Source: DATARH01 sp963705325 (GTDB lineage Bacteria; Pseudomonadota; Alphaproteobacteria; ATCC43930; CGMCC-115725). Taken from it: a DNA stretch of 64,000 nucleotides. The stretch spans positions 5,456,001-5,520,000 of the forward strand of contig OY970069.1 of NCBI GenBank assembly GCA_963705325.1. Reading direction: 5' to 3'. How positions within the stretch are numbered: the first letter of the stretch is position 1; the number at the start of each line of letters is the position of its first letter. The notes under the pieces were generated by a model. The model worked only from the letters and a program-made list of their open reading frames with translations, searched no databases and was not told where the DNA came from. The translations under genes and the position numbers were made by a program. This document shows, in pieces, positions 30,728-40,377 of the stretch.

Positions 30728-32323
30728 ATGCACATTCGCTACGTGCCGGTAGTCGTTGCCGGGCTTTGCCTCAGCCTCGGCGTCGCCGCCACGGCGAGCG
30801 CGCAAAAATCGGGCGGAATCCTGCGGATCTATCACCGCGACAGCCCCGCCAGCATGTCGATCCACGAGGAAGGGACGATCGGCGTGATCCTGCCGATGAT
30901 GGGGGTGTTCAACAACCTCGTCGTCTACGACCAGCACGTCCCGCAAAACAGCATGCAGTCGATCGTGCCCGACCTGGCGACCAGCTGGTCATGGAACGCC
31001 GACAACACCGCGCTGACCTTCAAGCTGCGCGAGGGCGTCAAATGGCATGACGGGCAGCCGTTCACCGCGGCCGACGTCAAATGCACGATGGATCTGCTGA
31101 TCAACAAGGGCACCGAAAAGCTGCGCCTCAACTACCGCGAAAGCTGGTGGACCAATGTCGATAGCACGACGACGAACGGCGATCTCGAAGCGACGATCCA
31201 TTTGAAGCAGCCGCAGCCGGCGATCCTGGCGATGCTCGCATCCGGCTATTCGCCGATCTATCCGTGCCACGTCTCGCCGGCGCAGATGCGGCAGCACCCG
31301 ATCGGCACCGGCCCGTTCAAGTTTGTCGAGTACAAGCCCAACCAGGACATCAAGCTGGCGAAAAACCCGGACTACTGGAAACCGGGCCGGCCCTATCTCG
31401 ACGGGGTCGAGTACACGATCATCCCCAACCGCTCGACCGCGATCCTCGCCTTTGTCAGCGGCCAGTTCGACATGACGTTCCCTTACGAAGTGACGTTTCC
31501 GCTGCTCAAGGACATCAAGAACCAGATGCCGCAGGCGGTCTGCGAGTCAGGCCCGGCGACCGAGTCGATCGGCGTGCTGATGAACCGCACCAAGCCGCCG
31601 TTCGACAATGCCGATGTCCGCGCCGCGGTAGCGCTCGCGCTCGACCGCAAATCGTTTATCGACATTCTCGGACAAGGCGAGGGCGATATCGGCGGCGCGC
31701 TGCTGCCGCCGCCCGAGGGCGTATGGGGAATGCCGGCGGAGCGGCTGGCGGCGCTGCCCGGCTACAGCGGCGATGTTGCGCAGAACCGGGAAAAGGCGCG
31801 CGCGCTGATGCAAAAGGCCGGGTACGGCCCGGACAAGCACCTCGCGGTCAAGCTGTCGGTGCGCAACCTCGCGGTCTACCGCGACCCCGGCACGATCCTG
31901 ATCGATCAGCTCAAGGAAATCTGGATCGACGCCGAGCTCGAAACCATCGAGACGGCGAATTGGGTGCCAAAACTGATCCGCAAGGATTTCATCCTGGGCC
32001 TCAACGTGCTCGGCAACGCTGTCGACGACCCCGACGTCACGTTCTATCAGAACTATGTCAGCATCTCGAAGCGCAACTATGCGGGGTACAATGACCCCGA
32101 TTTCGACAAACTCGTTGACCAGCAATCGCAGGAAACCGATCCCGCCAAGCGCAAGAATTTGGCGCAGGACGCCGATTTCAAGCTGCAAGAGGGGTTGGGC
32201 CGGCCGATCATCTATCATTTGCGCGCGGTGACCTGCTGGCAGCCGCAGCTCAAAGGCGTTACGCTGATGGTCAACAGCCAGTACAACGGCTGGCGCATGG
32301 AAGATTGGTGGCTCGATAAATGA
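30728..32323 (+). CDS. ABC transporter solute-binding protein, family 5 (peptide/opine/nickel type)
   Basis: 531 residues. Signal peptide MHIRYVPVVVAGLCLSLGVAATASA, then an SBP_bac_5 fold: LRIYHRDSPASMSIHEEG, PDLATSWSWNADNTALTFKLREGVKWHDGQPFTAADV (the family's most conserved block), NPDYWKPGRPYLDGVEYTII and FDNADVRAAVALALDRKSFI. Such proteins deliver oligopeptides, opines or glycosides to Dpp/Opp-type permeases. None is encoded next to it here, so it is an orphan. Ligand not predictable. Confidence 0.92.
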   Translation: MHIRYVPVVVAGLCLSLGVAATASAQKSGGILRIYHRDSPASMSIHEEGTIGVILPMMGVFNNLVVYDQHVPQNSMQSIVPDLATSWSWNADNTALTFKLREGVKWHDGQPFTAADVKCTMDLLINKGTEKLRLNYRESWWTNVDSTTTNGDLEATIHLKQPQPAILAMLASGYSPIYPCHVSPAQMRQHPIGTGPFKFVEYKPNQDIKLAKNPDYWKPGRPYLDGVEYTIIPNRSTAILAFVSGQFDMTFPYEVTFPLLKDIKNQMPQAVCESGPATESIGVLMNRTKPPFDNADVRAAVALALDRKSFIDILGQGEGDIGGALLPPPEGVWGMPAERLAALPGYSGDVAQNREKARALMQKAGYGPDKHLAVKLSVRNLAVYRDPGTILIDQLKEIWIDAELETIETANWVPKLIRKDFILGLNVLGNAVDDPDVTFYQNYVSISKRNYAGYNDPDFDKLVDQQSQETDPAKRKNLAQDADFKLQEGLGRPIIYHLRAVTCWQPQLKGVTLMVNSQYNGWRMEDWWLDK

Positions 32324-32434
32324 CCGGCCCCCAAGTAGGTTTACCCGAGCGCTTGGTCGGACTTGCCTCAAATCCGAACGGCTAGCGTTTTTCGCTCCGC
32401 TCGATCTCCGGCCAGAGCTGCTTGAGCCAACGGG

Positions 32435-35400
32435 CTAGCCCAGCGCCTGCCGCAGCTGGCGGCCGGCGACGACGAGCATCGCCAGGTCGGGGTTGGCCGC
32501 CGCGCGCAACTCGGCGACAATGGCGTCGGCCGGGGCGAGCTGCGCGGCCCGGGTCGCGGCCCAGGCGGCGACCGGGTCTTCCGCCGCGCCATTTCCCTTT
32601 GGCGCCGACCTGAGCACACGGTCGGCGAGGCCGGTTTGGAGTGCGTAGAAATCGTCGATCAGCGCCTCGACGGCGGTCTTCTGCCACGCGGTCTCAGCGG
32701 GCAGGCGGCGGCCGGCGGCGCGCAACTCGTCCAACGCGAAGCGAGCGCCGACGCCGTAGAAGCAGCGCGCGGCGCGCTCCACACTCTGGCCGGCGCGGCC
32801 GGCGAGATCGGCGATCTCGAACGCGGTGGTGAGAAAGACCATGCCGGCGATTCGGGCGGCGAGCGCTCGCGGCACCCCGGCAGCGGCGAAACGCGCAAGG
32901 CGTGCGTCGTATTCGATGCGCTCGCTGGGCGGCAGCAGATCGGCGACGATGGCGGAAAGCCCGCCGAGCGCCGGCGCGAAACGCGCGGCATCCGCCGTCA
33001 GATCGAGCCGGTTCTCGCGCAAGAGCCAGGCGGCGGCGTGCTCGACCACTTGGGTGATGTCGATCAGCATCTCGCACTGGACCGAGGCTCCCACTTTGCT
33101 GTCGAGCGCCTCGATCTCGGCCCATAGCGGCGGCAGCGCAAAGGACTGCCGCACGATGCGGTAAGCGCGGGCAATGTCGGCGGCGCCGCGGCCGCCGTTC
33201 GCCTGCAGATCGTGGATGAAGGTGAGACCGGCGCGGTTGACGAGATCGTTGGTCACGACCGTGGCGACGATCTCGCGCTTTAGCGGATGCGCCAAAATCT
33301 GCGCGCGGAAGCGGTCGCGCAGCTGCGGCGGGAAATAGGCGCAGAGCTCGTCGACCAGTTCCGGCGCGTCAGGCAGATCTGATTGTAGCAGCTCATGGTC
33401 GAGCGACAGCTTGGCGTAGGCGAGCAGCACCGCCAGCTCGGGCCGCGTGAGGCCGCGCCGTGCCGCCGCGCGCGCCGCCAGCTCTTCGTCGTCGGGGAGA
33501 AATTCGAGTGCGCGGTCGAGCCGGATGCCATGTCCCCCTGGCTTCTCCACCTCGCGAATGAGCCGCGCGTGGCGGTCGAGCGCAGCCGGCCCGCGCGCCT
33601 CGGCGACCGACAACGCCTCGCCCTGCAGGTAATTGTCGCGCAGGACCTGCGCCGCGACGTCGTCGGTCATTTCTTTGAGCAAGGGGTCGCGCTCCTGCGC
33701 GCCGAGCGCTCCGGTGGCGATCGCATGACCGAGCAGTATCTTGATGTTGACCTCGTGGTCGGACATCGACACGCCGGCCGAATTGTCGATCGCGTCGGTG
33801 TCGATGCGCCCACCCTTTTGCGCATAGGCGATGCGGCCGCGCTGCGTGACGCCGAGATTGGCGCCCTCGCCAACCACTTTGGCGCGGATCGCCTCGCCAT
33901 CGATGCGCAGCGCGTCGTTGGCCTTGTCGCCGACCTGGGCGTGGGTCTCGGCGCGCGCCTTGACGAAGGTCCCGATGCCGCCAAAGAACAGCAGATCGAC
34001 TTCCGCCGTCAGCAAACGGCGAATGAGCTCCGCCGGGGTGAGCTGGTCCTCGGCGATGCCGAAGACCCGCTTCATCTCGGGCGTGATGGAGATCGCCTTG
34101 GCGCTGCGCTCGAAGACGCCGCCGCCCGGCGAGATCAAGGACCTGTCGTAGTCGGCCCAGCCCAATCGCGGATTTTCGAAGAGCCGCTGGCGCTCGGCAT
34201 AGCTCGCGGCCGCGTCGGGCGACGGATCGATGAAGATGTGCAGATGGTTGAAGGCGCCGACGAGGCGGATGTGGCGCGACCGCAGCATGCCGTTGCCGAA
34301 CACGTCGCCGGCCATGTCGCCAACCCCGACCACGGTGAAATCGGTTTCCTGGATGTCGATGCCGAGTTCGCGGAAATGGCGTTTGACCAGCTCCCAGGCG
34401 CCACGCGAGGTGATGCCGATCGCCTTGTGGTCATAACCGGCCGAGCCGCCGCTGGCGAACGCGTCGCCGAGCCAGAACCCGTACTCAATGGCGATCTCGT
34501 TGGCGGTATCGGAGAAGGTCGCGGTGCCCTTGTCGGCGGCGACGACGAGATAGGGGTCATCGCCGTCGTGGCGGATCACCGATTGCGGCGGCTCGATGTG
34601 GTGGGTATCGGGGCTGTCGGCCACGATATTGTCGGTCAGGTCCAACAATCCGTGCATCAGGATTTTGTAGCACTCGATCCCCTCGGCCTGGAAAGCGGCC
34701 CGGTAGCCAGGTCCCGCGGGCGGCAGGCGCTTCAGGACAAACCCACCCTTCGATCCTACCGGAAGGATGACCGCGTTCTTGACCGTTTGCGCCTTCATCA
34801 GACCGAGGATTTCGGTTCGGAAATCCTCACGCCGGTCGGACCAGCGAATACCGCCGCGCGCCACCCGGCCGGCGCGCATATGCAGCCCCTCCATGCGCGG
34901 GCTGTAGACATAAATCTCGAACAGCGGGCGCGGCAGCGGCAACAGGTCGATCTCGCTCGAGGCGAACTTGACCGCGAGATAGGGCTTGGGCTGGCCGTCG
35001 GCGCCGGGCTGGAAGTAGTTGGTGCGCAGCGATTTGAGAACGAGGGTCAGGAAGCTCCGGAGGATGCGATCCTCATCGAGGCTCTCGACCGCGTCGAGCG
35101 CCTCCTCGATCGCCGTCACCTCCTCGGGGACGTTGCGGCTGGGGCCCGCAAGGTCGAACCGCCGCTCAAAGAGGGTGACAAGCCGGCGGGCGATCTCCGG
35201 ATGAGCGGCGAGCGTGTCCTCCATGTAGGCCTGGCTGAAGGTGCTGCCAGCCTGGCGAAGCACCTTGCAATAGAGCCGCAAGATCGTCGTCTGCCGCGCT
35301 GATAGCCCGGCGGCGAGGACGAGCCGGTTGAACCCGTCATTCTCGACGGAGCCACCGGCGACCGCGACCAGCGCCTCCTCGAATCTCTCGCGCAGCGCCG

Positions 35401-37246
35401 CGTCAACGGCGGCGGAAGCAATGCCCTCGGCGAGGGTGAATTCATGCACCCACACTGCGGCGCCATCCTTGCTGTCGATGCGGTAAGGCTCCTCGGCGAC
35501 GATACGAAGCCCGAGGTTTTCGAGCACCGGCAGGATGTCCGAAAGGATGACCGGCGCATCGCGGCAGTAGAGCCGCAACCCTGGCGCCGCCTCGCCCAGC
35601 CGCGGGTGCAGCGAGGCCTTGAGCGGCGCGCCGGCGAGCACCGCCTCGATCTGCGCGAGATCGGCAATCGCCTGGTTCGGGTCGGTCCGCGTCTGGTAGG
35701 CAATCGGGAAAGGCTGCAACCGATCGAGCCGCCGGCGGGCTTCGCCCTCGCCAAAGGCCTCGACCGCCGCCGCTTCGACGCAGTCTTCCCAGCTGCGTCC
35801 GGCCTCGGCGAGCTTCGCTTCGAGGGCCGCGGCGTCGACCGCCGGCACCGCCCCGCGCGTCGTCGCGATGATGAAATGCACCCGCGCGAGCACCGAGTCG
35901 TCGACATGGATGTAGTAGTTAGCCAGCGTTCCGGCAAAAGCCTCGGTCAGAAGCGCCGCGAATTTGCGGCGCAGCGTGGTATCGAAGCGGTCGCGCGGCG
36001 CGTAGACGATGCACGAGACAAAGCGCTCGAGCGGGTCGCGCCGGACAAACAGCGCGATGCGCTGGCGCTCCTGCAAGTTCAGGATGCCGATTGCGGTCTC
36101 GTAGAGCGCATCGACCCCCGTCTGGAACAATTCGTCGCGCGGGAAGATGTCGAGGATGTGGATCAGCGCCTTGCCGTCGTGGCCGCTCGGGGCCAGGCCG
36201 CTGCGGGCCAGGATCTGCGCCACCTTTTGCCGCAAGAGCGGCACGCTGCGCGCATCTCCGGCGTAAGCGGAGGAGGCAAACAGGCCGACAAACAGCGTGA
36301 GGCCACTAACCTCGCCGTCGGCGCCGAAGCGGCGCACGCCGATCGCATCCATCGGCACCCGGCGATGCACGGTAGAGCGCCGATCGGTCTTGCTGATGAT
36401 CAATAGTTCGCGGCGGCGAACGAAATCGCGAACGTCGGGCGGCAGCGCCGCCAAATCGCGCAAGCCGCCCAAGGCGCGGTAGCCCTCCTCGCGCAGCACC
36501 CCGAGCGCCGGGCGCCCGCCCTCGCCGCTGAAGGCATAATCGCGCGCGCCGAGGAACACGAAATTGTCGGCGTCGAGCCACTGGAGGAACTCAATACCCT
36601 CGTCACGCTCGGCCGCTGGCAGCACCGCCGCCGTCTCGCTCAGCCCGGAACACGTCTCGGCCAGCACCGCGCGCACACGCGGCCAATCGTTGACCGCGGC
36701 GCGGACATCGGCGAGCACAGCGGCGAGCGCGGCGGCGAGCGCACCGCGCTCGGAGGCGTCGGGCTCGCGGGTGATCTCGATCTGCATCCAGGACTCGCGC
36801 AGCCCGTCGCCGCCTGACTGCAGGGTCGTCAGGTTGCCGCCGGCATCGCGGGCGACCGCGACGACCGGATGGATGACGAGGCGCACCACCCCACCGCGCT
36901 CGTTGATCGCCGCGCTTACCGAATCGACGAGGAACGGCATGTCGTCGTTGACGATCTCGACGACCGTATGCGGCGACGACCAGCCGTCGCTCCCCGCCGC
37001 CGGGTTATAGACGCGAACGCGCGCGTCGCCGGGTAGCCGATGCGCCCCAAAGCGCCAAAGGGCGAGCGCGCCGCCGCACAGATCCTCGGGACTGCGGACC
37101 GTGACATCGGCCGGCGGGGCGTGCTCGTAGAAGAGGGCGACAAAGGCGCGAACCACCGTCGATTCGCCCGGCTGGCAGCGCGTCGCCGCCAGCGCCGCCG
37201 CTGCGTTGATCGACGCCTGCTTGTTCGCCTCGTTGTCGCTGGTCAC
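32435..37246 (-). CDS. NAD-specific glutamate dehydrogenase, large (180-kDa) class
   Basis: 1603 residues, matching the L_180 class. It deaminates glutamate to 2-oxoglutarate with NAD+. The long N-terminal part (about 1-700) holds ACT-like regulatory segments. The catalytic core shows GGIRWSDRREDFRTEILGLMKAQTVKNAVILPVGSKGGFVLK with the substrate-binding lysines, ADKGTATFSDTANEIA, YDHKAIGITSRGAWE and VVGVGDMAGDVFGNGML in the dinucleotide fold. A helical C-terminal domain completes it. GTG start at 37246. It is monocistronic and convergent with the family-5 binding protein gene. Confidence 0.97.
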   Translation of the reverse strand: MTSDNEANKQASINAAAALAATRCQPGESTVVRAFVALFYEHAPPADVTVRSPEDLCGGALALWRFGAHRLPGDARVRVYNPAAGSDGWSSPHTVVEIVNDDMPFLVDSVSAAINERGGVVRLVIHPVVAVARDAGGNLTTLQSGGDGLRESWMQIEITREPDASERGALAAALAAVLADVRAAVNDWPRVRAVLAETCSGLSETAAVLPAAERDEGIEFLQWLDADNFVFLGARDYAFSGEGGRPALGVLREEGYRALGGLRDLAALPPDVRDFVRRRELLIISKTDRRSTVHRRVPMDAIGVRRFGADGEVSGLTLFVGLFASSAYAGDARSVPLLRQKVAQILARSGLAPSGHDGKALIHILDIFPRDELFQTGVDALYETAIGILNLQERQRIALFVRRDPLERFVSCIVYAPRDRFDTTLRRKFAALLTEAFAGTLANYYIHVDDSVLARVHFIIATTRGAVPAVDAAALEAKLAEAGRSWEDCVEAAAVEAFGEGEARRRLDRLQPFPIAYQTRTDPNQAIADLAQIEAVLAGAPLKASLHPRLGEAAPGLRLYCRDAPVILSDILPVLENLGLRIVAEEPYRIDSKDGAAVWVHEFTLAEGIASAAVDAALRERFEEALVAVAGGSVENDGFNRLVLAAGLSARQTTILRLYCKVLRQAGSTFSQAYMEDTLAAHPEIARRLVTLFERRFDLAGPSRNVPEEVTAIEEALDAVESLDEDRILRSFLTLVLKSLRTNYFQPGADGQPKPYLAVKFASSEIDLLPLPRPLFEIYVYSPRMEGLHMRAGRVARGGIRWSDRREDFRTEILGLMKAQTVKNAVILPVGSKGGFVLKRLPPAGPGYRAAFQAEGIECYKILMHGLLDLTDNIVADSPDTHHIEPPQSVIRHDGDDPYLVVAADKGTATFSDTANEIAIEYGFWLGDAFASGGSAGYDHKAIGITSRGAWELVKRHFRELGIDIQETDFTVVGVGDMAGDVFGNGMLRSRHIRLVGAFNHLHIFIDPSPDAAASYAERQRLFENPRLGWADYDRSLISPGGGVFERSAKAISITPEMKRVFGIAEDQLTPAELIRRLLTAEVDLLFFGGIGTFVKARAETHAQVGDKANDALRIDGEAIRAKVVGEGANLGVTQRGRIAYAQKGGRIDTDAIDNSAGVSMSDHEVNIKILLGHAIATGALGAQERDPLLKEMTDDVAAQVLRDNYLQGEALSVAEARGPAALDRHARLIREVEKPGGHGIRLDRALEFLPDDEELAARAAARRGLTRPELAVLLAYAKLSLDHELLQSDLPDAPELVDELCAYFPPQLRDRFRAQILAHPLKREIVATVVTNDLVNRAGLTFIHDLQANGGRGAADIARAYRIVRQSFALPPLWAEIEALDSKVGASVQCEMLIDITQVVEHAAAWLLRENRLDLTADAARFAPALGGLSAIVADLLPPSERIEYDARLARFAAAGVPRALAARIAGMVFLTTAFEIADLAGRAGQSVERAARCFYGVGARFALDELRAAGRRLPAETAWQKTAVEALIDDFYALQTGLADRVLRSAPKGNGAAEDPVAAWAATRAAQLAPADAIVAELRAAANPDLAMLVVAGRQLRQALG

Positions 37247-37496
37247 GGCTTGCCGGGGAACCGCTCAGTCACACCACCCGATAGACTCGCCGCTCGAACT
37301 CGACCGGAGCAAGGGATTTCCGCGACTTGCCCGCTGCCTCGCCGGCGATTTTGCCGAATAAAGCAGCAGCCAATGGCCGATCATGCACAACTTTGTGACG
37401 TTTAAGAATAAAACCGGCTTCAATTCGTTGACTGTCTTAGTGATACTGCTGGCAATGTCATCCGGCTGTAACACAGCCGTGGGAGGGCCGCCGCCG

Positions 37497-37691
37497 ATGG
37501 AATTCCACGTTTGCCGCCAAGGTCGCGACATGCAGTGGGTTGTGCGGCTCGACAATACAATTTATGGCGCCTACCTCGACAAGGAACAGGCGCTGCTCGA
37601 CGCGGTCGACGCGGCGAAAGACGCGCGCCATCTCGGGCACGAGGCACAGGTGTTCCTGCGCGAGCACGCCGTCGCCGCGCGAGTCTTCTAG
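37497..37691 (+). CDS. Small protein, DUF2188-like
   Basis: 64 residues from the ATG at 37497, preceded by GGGAGG. The chain MEFHVCRQGRDMQWVVRLDN...EQALLDAVDAAKDARHLGHEAQVFLREHA has the two-strand, helix, strand pattern of small DUF2188-like proteins, in which a Trp-Val-Val strand is followed by a helix rich in AxxxA. An in-frame ATG at 37383 would add 38 residues resembling a signal sequence, but without a good lipobox. I prefer the shorter form because of the ribosome-binding site. Function unknown. Confidence 0.62.
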   Translation: MEFHVCRQGRDMQWVVRLDNTIYGAYLDKEQALLDAVDAAKDARHLGHEAQVFLREHAVAARVF

Positions 37692-37722
37692 GGCGCTGCA
37701 ATCCTCTCAGCGAGGCCGCCGC

Positions 37723-38988
37723 CTATTCGAGTGCGGCAATCATATCCGAGGTTACGAGCGTGACGCCGCCTTCGCTGCGGTGAAAGTGCTGCGCGTCGGC
37801 GGCGGGGTCTTCGCCGATCACCATCCCTTCCGGGATCTTGACCCCGCGGTCGATGACGACCCGGTTAAGCCGGGCATGACGGCCGATATCGACGTCCGGG
37901 AGCACGACCGCGTCCTGGGTCCGCGCGAACGAATTGACCCGGCAGTTGGAGAAAAGCAGCGAGCGCGCCACGCGCGCCCCCGAGATGATGCATCCGCCCG
38001 AAATCATCGAATCGACCGCCATGCCGCGCCGGTCGTCGTCATCGAAAACGAACTTCGCCGGGGGCAGCTGCTGCTGGTAGGTCCAGATCGGCCAGTTGGG
38101 ATCGTAGATGTCGAGCGACGGTACCGGCTGGACGAGGTCGAGATTGGCCGCCCAAAACGCGTCGATCGTGCCAACGTCGCGCCAATAGGGTTCGGCGTCG
38201 GGGGTGGTCTTGACGCAGCTGTCCTCGAAATGATGGGCGGCGGCGAGGCCGCGGCGGACCAGGTCCGGGATCACATCCTTGCCGAAATCGCGCGAGGATT
38301 TGGGGTCGCGCGCGTCGCGCTCCAGCTCGGCATAGAGGAAGTCGGCGCTGAACACATAGATGCCCATGCTCGCCAGCACCTTGTCGGGCTTGCCGGCCAT
38401 CGGCGCGGGGTTTTTCGGCTTTTCGAGGAAATCGGTGATGCGCATCGAATTGTCGACGGTCATCACACCGAAATCGCTGGCCTGCTCGATCGGCACCTCG
38501 ACGCAGGCGACTGTGCACTCGCTGCCCCGCCCGACATGGTCGGCAAGCAGGTTGGAGTAGTCCATCTTGTAGACGTGGTCGCCGGCCAGCACGATGAAGT
38601 ATTCCGGCCGCGCAGCGCGAAAGATGTCGAAGTTCTGGAACACCGCGTCGGCGGTACCGAGATACCACGTCGCCCCGTCGAGCCGCTGCTGCGCCGGCAG
38701 CAGATCGAGAAATTCGTTCATCTCGGGGCGCAAGAACGACCAGCCCATCTGCAAATGGCGCAACAGGCTGTGCGCCTTGTACTGGGTCAGCACCCCGATC
38801 CGGCGAATGCCCGAATTAATGCAATTCGACATCGGAAAATCGATGATGCGGAACTTGCCGCCGAAAAACACCGCCGGCTTGGCGCGCCGGTCGGTCAGCT
38901 GGTGCAGCCGGCTGCCGCGGCCGCCTGCCAGCACCAGCGCGATGGTGCGCCGGGCAAGCCGTTCCTGGGTGCGATCCGCGGATAGCAT
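37723..38988 (-). CDS. glgC: Glucose-1-phosphate adenylyltransferase (ADP-glucose pyrophosphorylase)
   Basis: 421 residues from the ATG at 38988, which has GAGGAG eight bases upstream; another ATG seven codons earlier has none. Motifs: LVLAGGRGSRLHQLTDRRAKPAVFFGGKFRIIDFPMSNCINSG (nucleotidyltransferase signature), GTADAVFQN, VLAGDHVYKMDY (catalytic Asp), FLEKPKNP (Lys for glucose-1-phosphate), and a C-terminal left-handed beta-helix. The enzyme makes ADP-glucose for glycogen synthesis. No other glg gene is next to it in this window. Confidence 0.97.
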   Translation of the reverse strand: MLSADRTQERLARRTIALVLAGGRGSRLHQLTDRRAKPAVFFGGKFRIIDFPMSNCINSGIRRIGVLTQYKAHSLLRHLQMGWSFLRPEMNEFLDLLPAQQRLDGATWYLGTADAVFQNFDIFRAARPEYFIVLAGDHVYKMDYSNLLADHVGRGSECTVACVEVPIEQASDFGVMTVDNSMRITDFLEKPKNPAPMAGKPDKVLASMGIYVFSADFLYAELERDARDPKSSRDFGKDVIPDLVRRGLAAAHHFEDSCVKTTPDAEPYWRDVGTIDAFWAANLDLVQPVPSLDIYDPNWPIWTYQQQLPPAKFVFDDDDRRGMAVDSMISGGCIISGARVARSLLFSNCRVNSFARTQDAVVLPDVDIGRHARLNRVVIDRGVKIPEGMVIGEDPAADAQHFHRSEGGVTLVTSDMIAALE

Positions 38989-39147
38989 GCGCGTCTCCTC
39001 GACCGGCATTCAGGCGGTAAAGCGCGATTTAGGCTCACGCTTGCACGATGGGTCAATCTCGAAACGCCGCCGCGTTCCGGCCGATCCATTGGTTTTCCGA
39101 TATAGGCCAAATCGTCACGCTCGGCGATTTGCAAGATTTGGGCGGGG

Positions 39148-39786
39148 CTACGGCCGACTCGCCTCGATGGTCGTGGTCCTGCGGACGCCGCTATCGTCGG
39201 TTGGTCCGGCGCGCTCGGTGACAATGGTGACCGTATTCTTCGCGATGCTGACCTCGCCGGACCAGCGGTCGCCGAGCGGAATAGCCCGGACGTCGGTCAG
39301 ATTGATCCGGTCATAGGGCTTGCCATCGGAATCCAGGCCGTGGCCGGCGGCAAGATCGAGGATGTGCAGCGTTATGAATACTCCGGAGCCGCCACCGCTG
39401 TAGGAGGCAAGTACGACGAGCAGGCCGTTCTCGGTTGCGCCGATATATTCGTAACCGGTCAGCTCGTCGCCAAAAGCGTGGTCCGTCTGCACCTTGCGCT
39501 GGACCACCCAATCGCCGTTTCGGCTGAGCGCATCGAAATAAAGGTTGCTGCCGATCGCGGCCCTGACGTCAACCGTCACCCAGATAGCCCCGGAATCGGC
39601 GAGGTCGCCATCGCCGAAATCGCGAAATATTTCCGGCGGGACGGGCTTGCCATCGATGGTAAAGCTGCGGCGCAGCTCGGCGACCAGCTCTGCCGAGGTC
39701 CGCTCGTTCGCGCTTGCGAGCCCCGAGGCCATAGACAAAGCCAGCACACAACCGGCCACTACCTTTGCCGAAAAAAGCACCTGCAC
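39148..39786 (-). CDS. Hypothetical exported protein, last gene of the hslVU operon
   Basis: 212 residues. Signal peptide (FSAKVVAGCVLALSMASGLASA, cleavage near residue 26) followed by a beta-rich domain with WVTVDVRAAIGSNLYFDALSRNGDWVVQRKVQ and SGVFITLHILDLAAGHGL. No family recognised. The GTG start shares one base with the stop of the HEAT-repeat gene (TAGTG), so the two are translationally coupled. That places a secreted protein at the end of an operon for a cytoplasmic protease, an odd pairing. Convergent or distant neighbours give no hint. Confidence 0.68.
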   Translation of the reverse strand: MQVLFSAKVVAGCVLALSMASGLASANERTSAELVAELRRSFTIDGKPVPPEIFRDFGDGDLADSGAIWVTVDVRAAIGSNLYFDALSRNGDWVVQRKVQTDHAFGDELTGYEYIGATENGLLVVLASYSGGGSGVFITLHILDLAAGHGLDSDGKPYDRINLTDVRAIPLGDRWSGEVSIAKNTVTIVTERAGPTDDSGVRRTTTIEASRP

Positions 39787-40358
39787 TACAGGGCAAACCG
39801 TGACAAATCGTCGATATAATCCTCTATCGATTCCCTCGTGCGTTTACTGCATTGTTTCGATGCCGCTTCCATCAGTTTTTTGTCATCGGAAGTGAGGCCG
39901 AGCTTCCACAGGCTGAACGCAGCACTTTCGATAACACTTTCGTCCGTATCGTTCAGGGCATCCAAAATGATGTCCTTGCAATCCCCCGCCTCCAGGTGGC
40001 CCAGCGCCACGATCGCACCGCCGCGTACGTCCCCCGAGGTGTCGGCACAAAGTCGTGTCAATATTGGAACCGACTGATCTTTATATTTGAATTCAGGCGG
40101 CCCAAGCTGCCCCAAAATATATGTAGAGAGCTCACGCCGAAATGCCGCTTTTTCTTTAGAAAGTTTAATTGCTTCGGTAAATGCTCGATCCACGAACTTA
40201 CTCGGGGTACGCACCATTTGTGCCGTGACTGCGGCGACGATATGGTCCTTGTTGTAAAGAAAACTAAGCACCATGTCGTCCGGGAACCGTTCAATACCCG
40301 CACGCAGCAGCAGGCGCAGCGAATGCTGCCCGGAACGGTCGGTTGTGTCGGGTATCAC
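39786..40358 (-). CDS. HEAT-repeat protein with HslU-like C-terminal tail
   Basis: 190 residues from GTG at 40358 (AGGAA upstream), 19 bp after hslU. The protein is helical, with HEAT-type units such as SVPILTRLCADTSGDVRGGAIVALGHLE and DALNDTDESVIESAAFSLWKLG (about 105-165) and similar but weaker units before. The last residues, IDDLSRFAL, nearly copy the HslU C-terminus (TDLSRFIL), which docks into HslV. Codons of the two tails differ at most positions. The gene is AT-rich: by my count about 37-47% GC over 40081-40200, against clearly GC-rich flanks. This suggests acquisition. A role as HslV-binding partner, regulator or competitor is inference; the HEAT fold and the tail are seen directly. 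Confidence 0.85.
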   Translation of the reverse strand: MIPDTTDRSGQHSLRLLLRAGIERFPDDMVLSFLYNKDHIVAAVTAQMVRTPSKFVDRAFTEAIKLSKEKAAFRRELSTYILGQLGPPEFKYKDQSVPILTRLCADTSGDVRGGAIVALGHLEAGDCKDIILDALNDTDESVIESAAFSLWKLGLTSDDKKLMEAASKQCSKRTRESIEDYIDDLSRFAL

Positions 40359-40377
40359 TTGGCGTTCCTGAAGAAAA

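Noticed and set aside
33395..35302. Plus-strand open frame of 635 codons inside the glutamate dehydrogenase gene
   Set aside because: Product is low-complexity and Arg/Asp/Gly-rich with no motif; the minus strand encodes the conserved NAD-GDH core here.
37540..38985. Plus-strand open frame of 481 codons opposite glgC
   Set aside because: No family features; glgC motifs are continuous on the minus strand.
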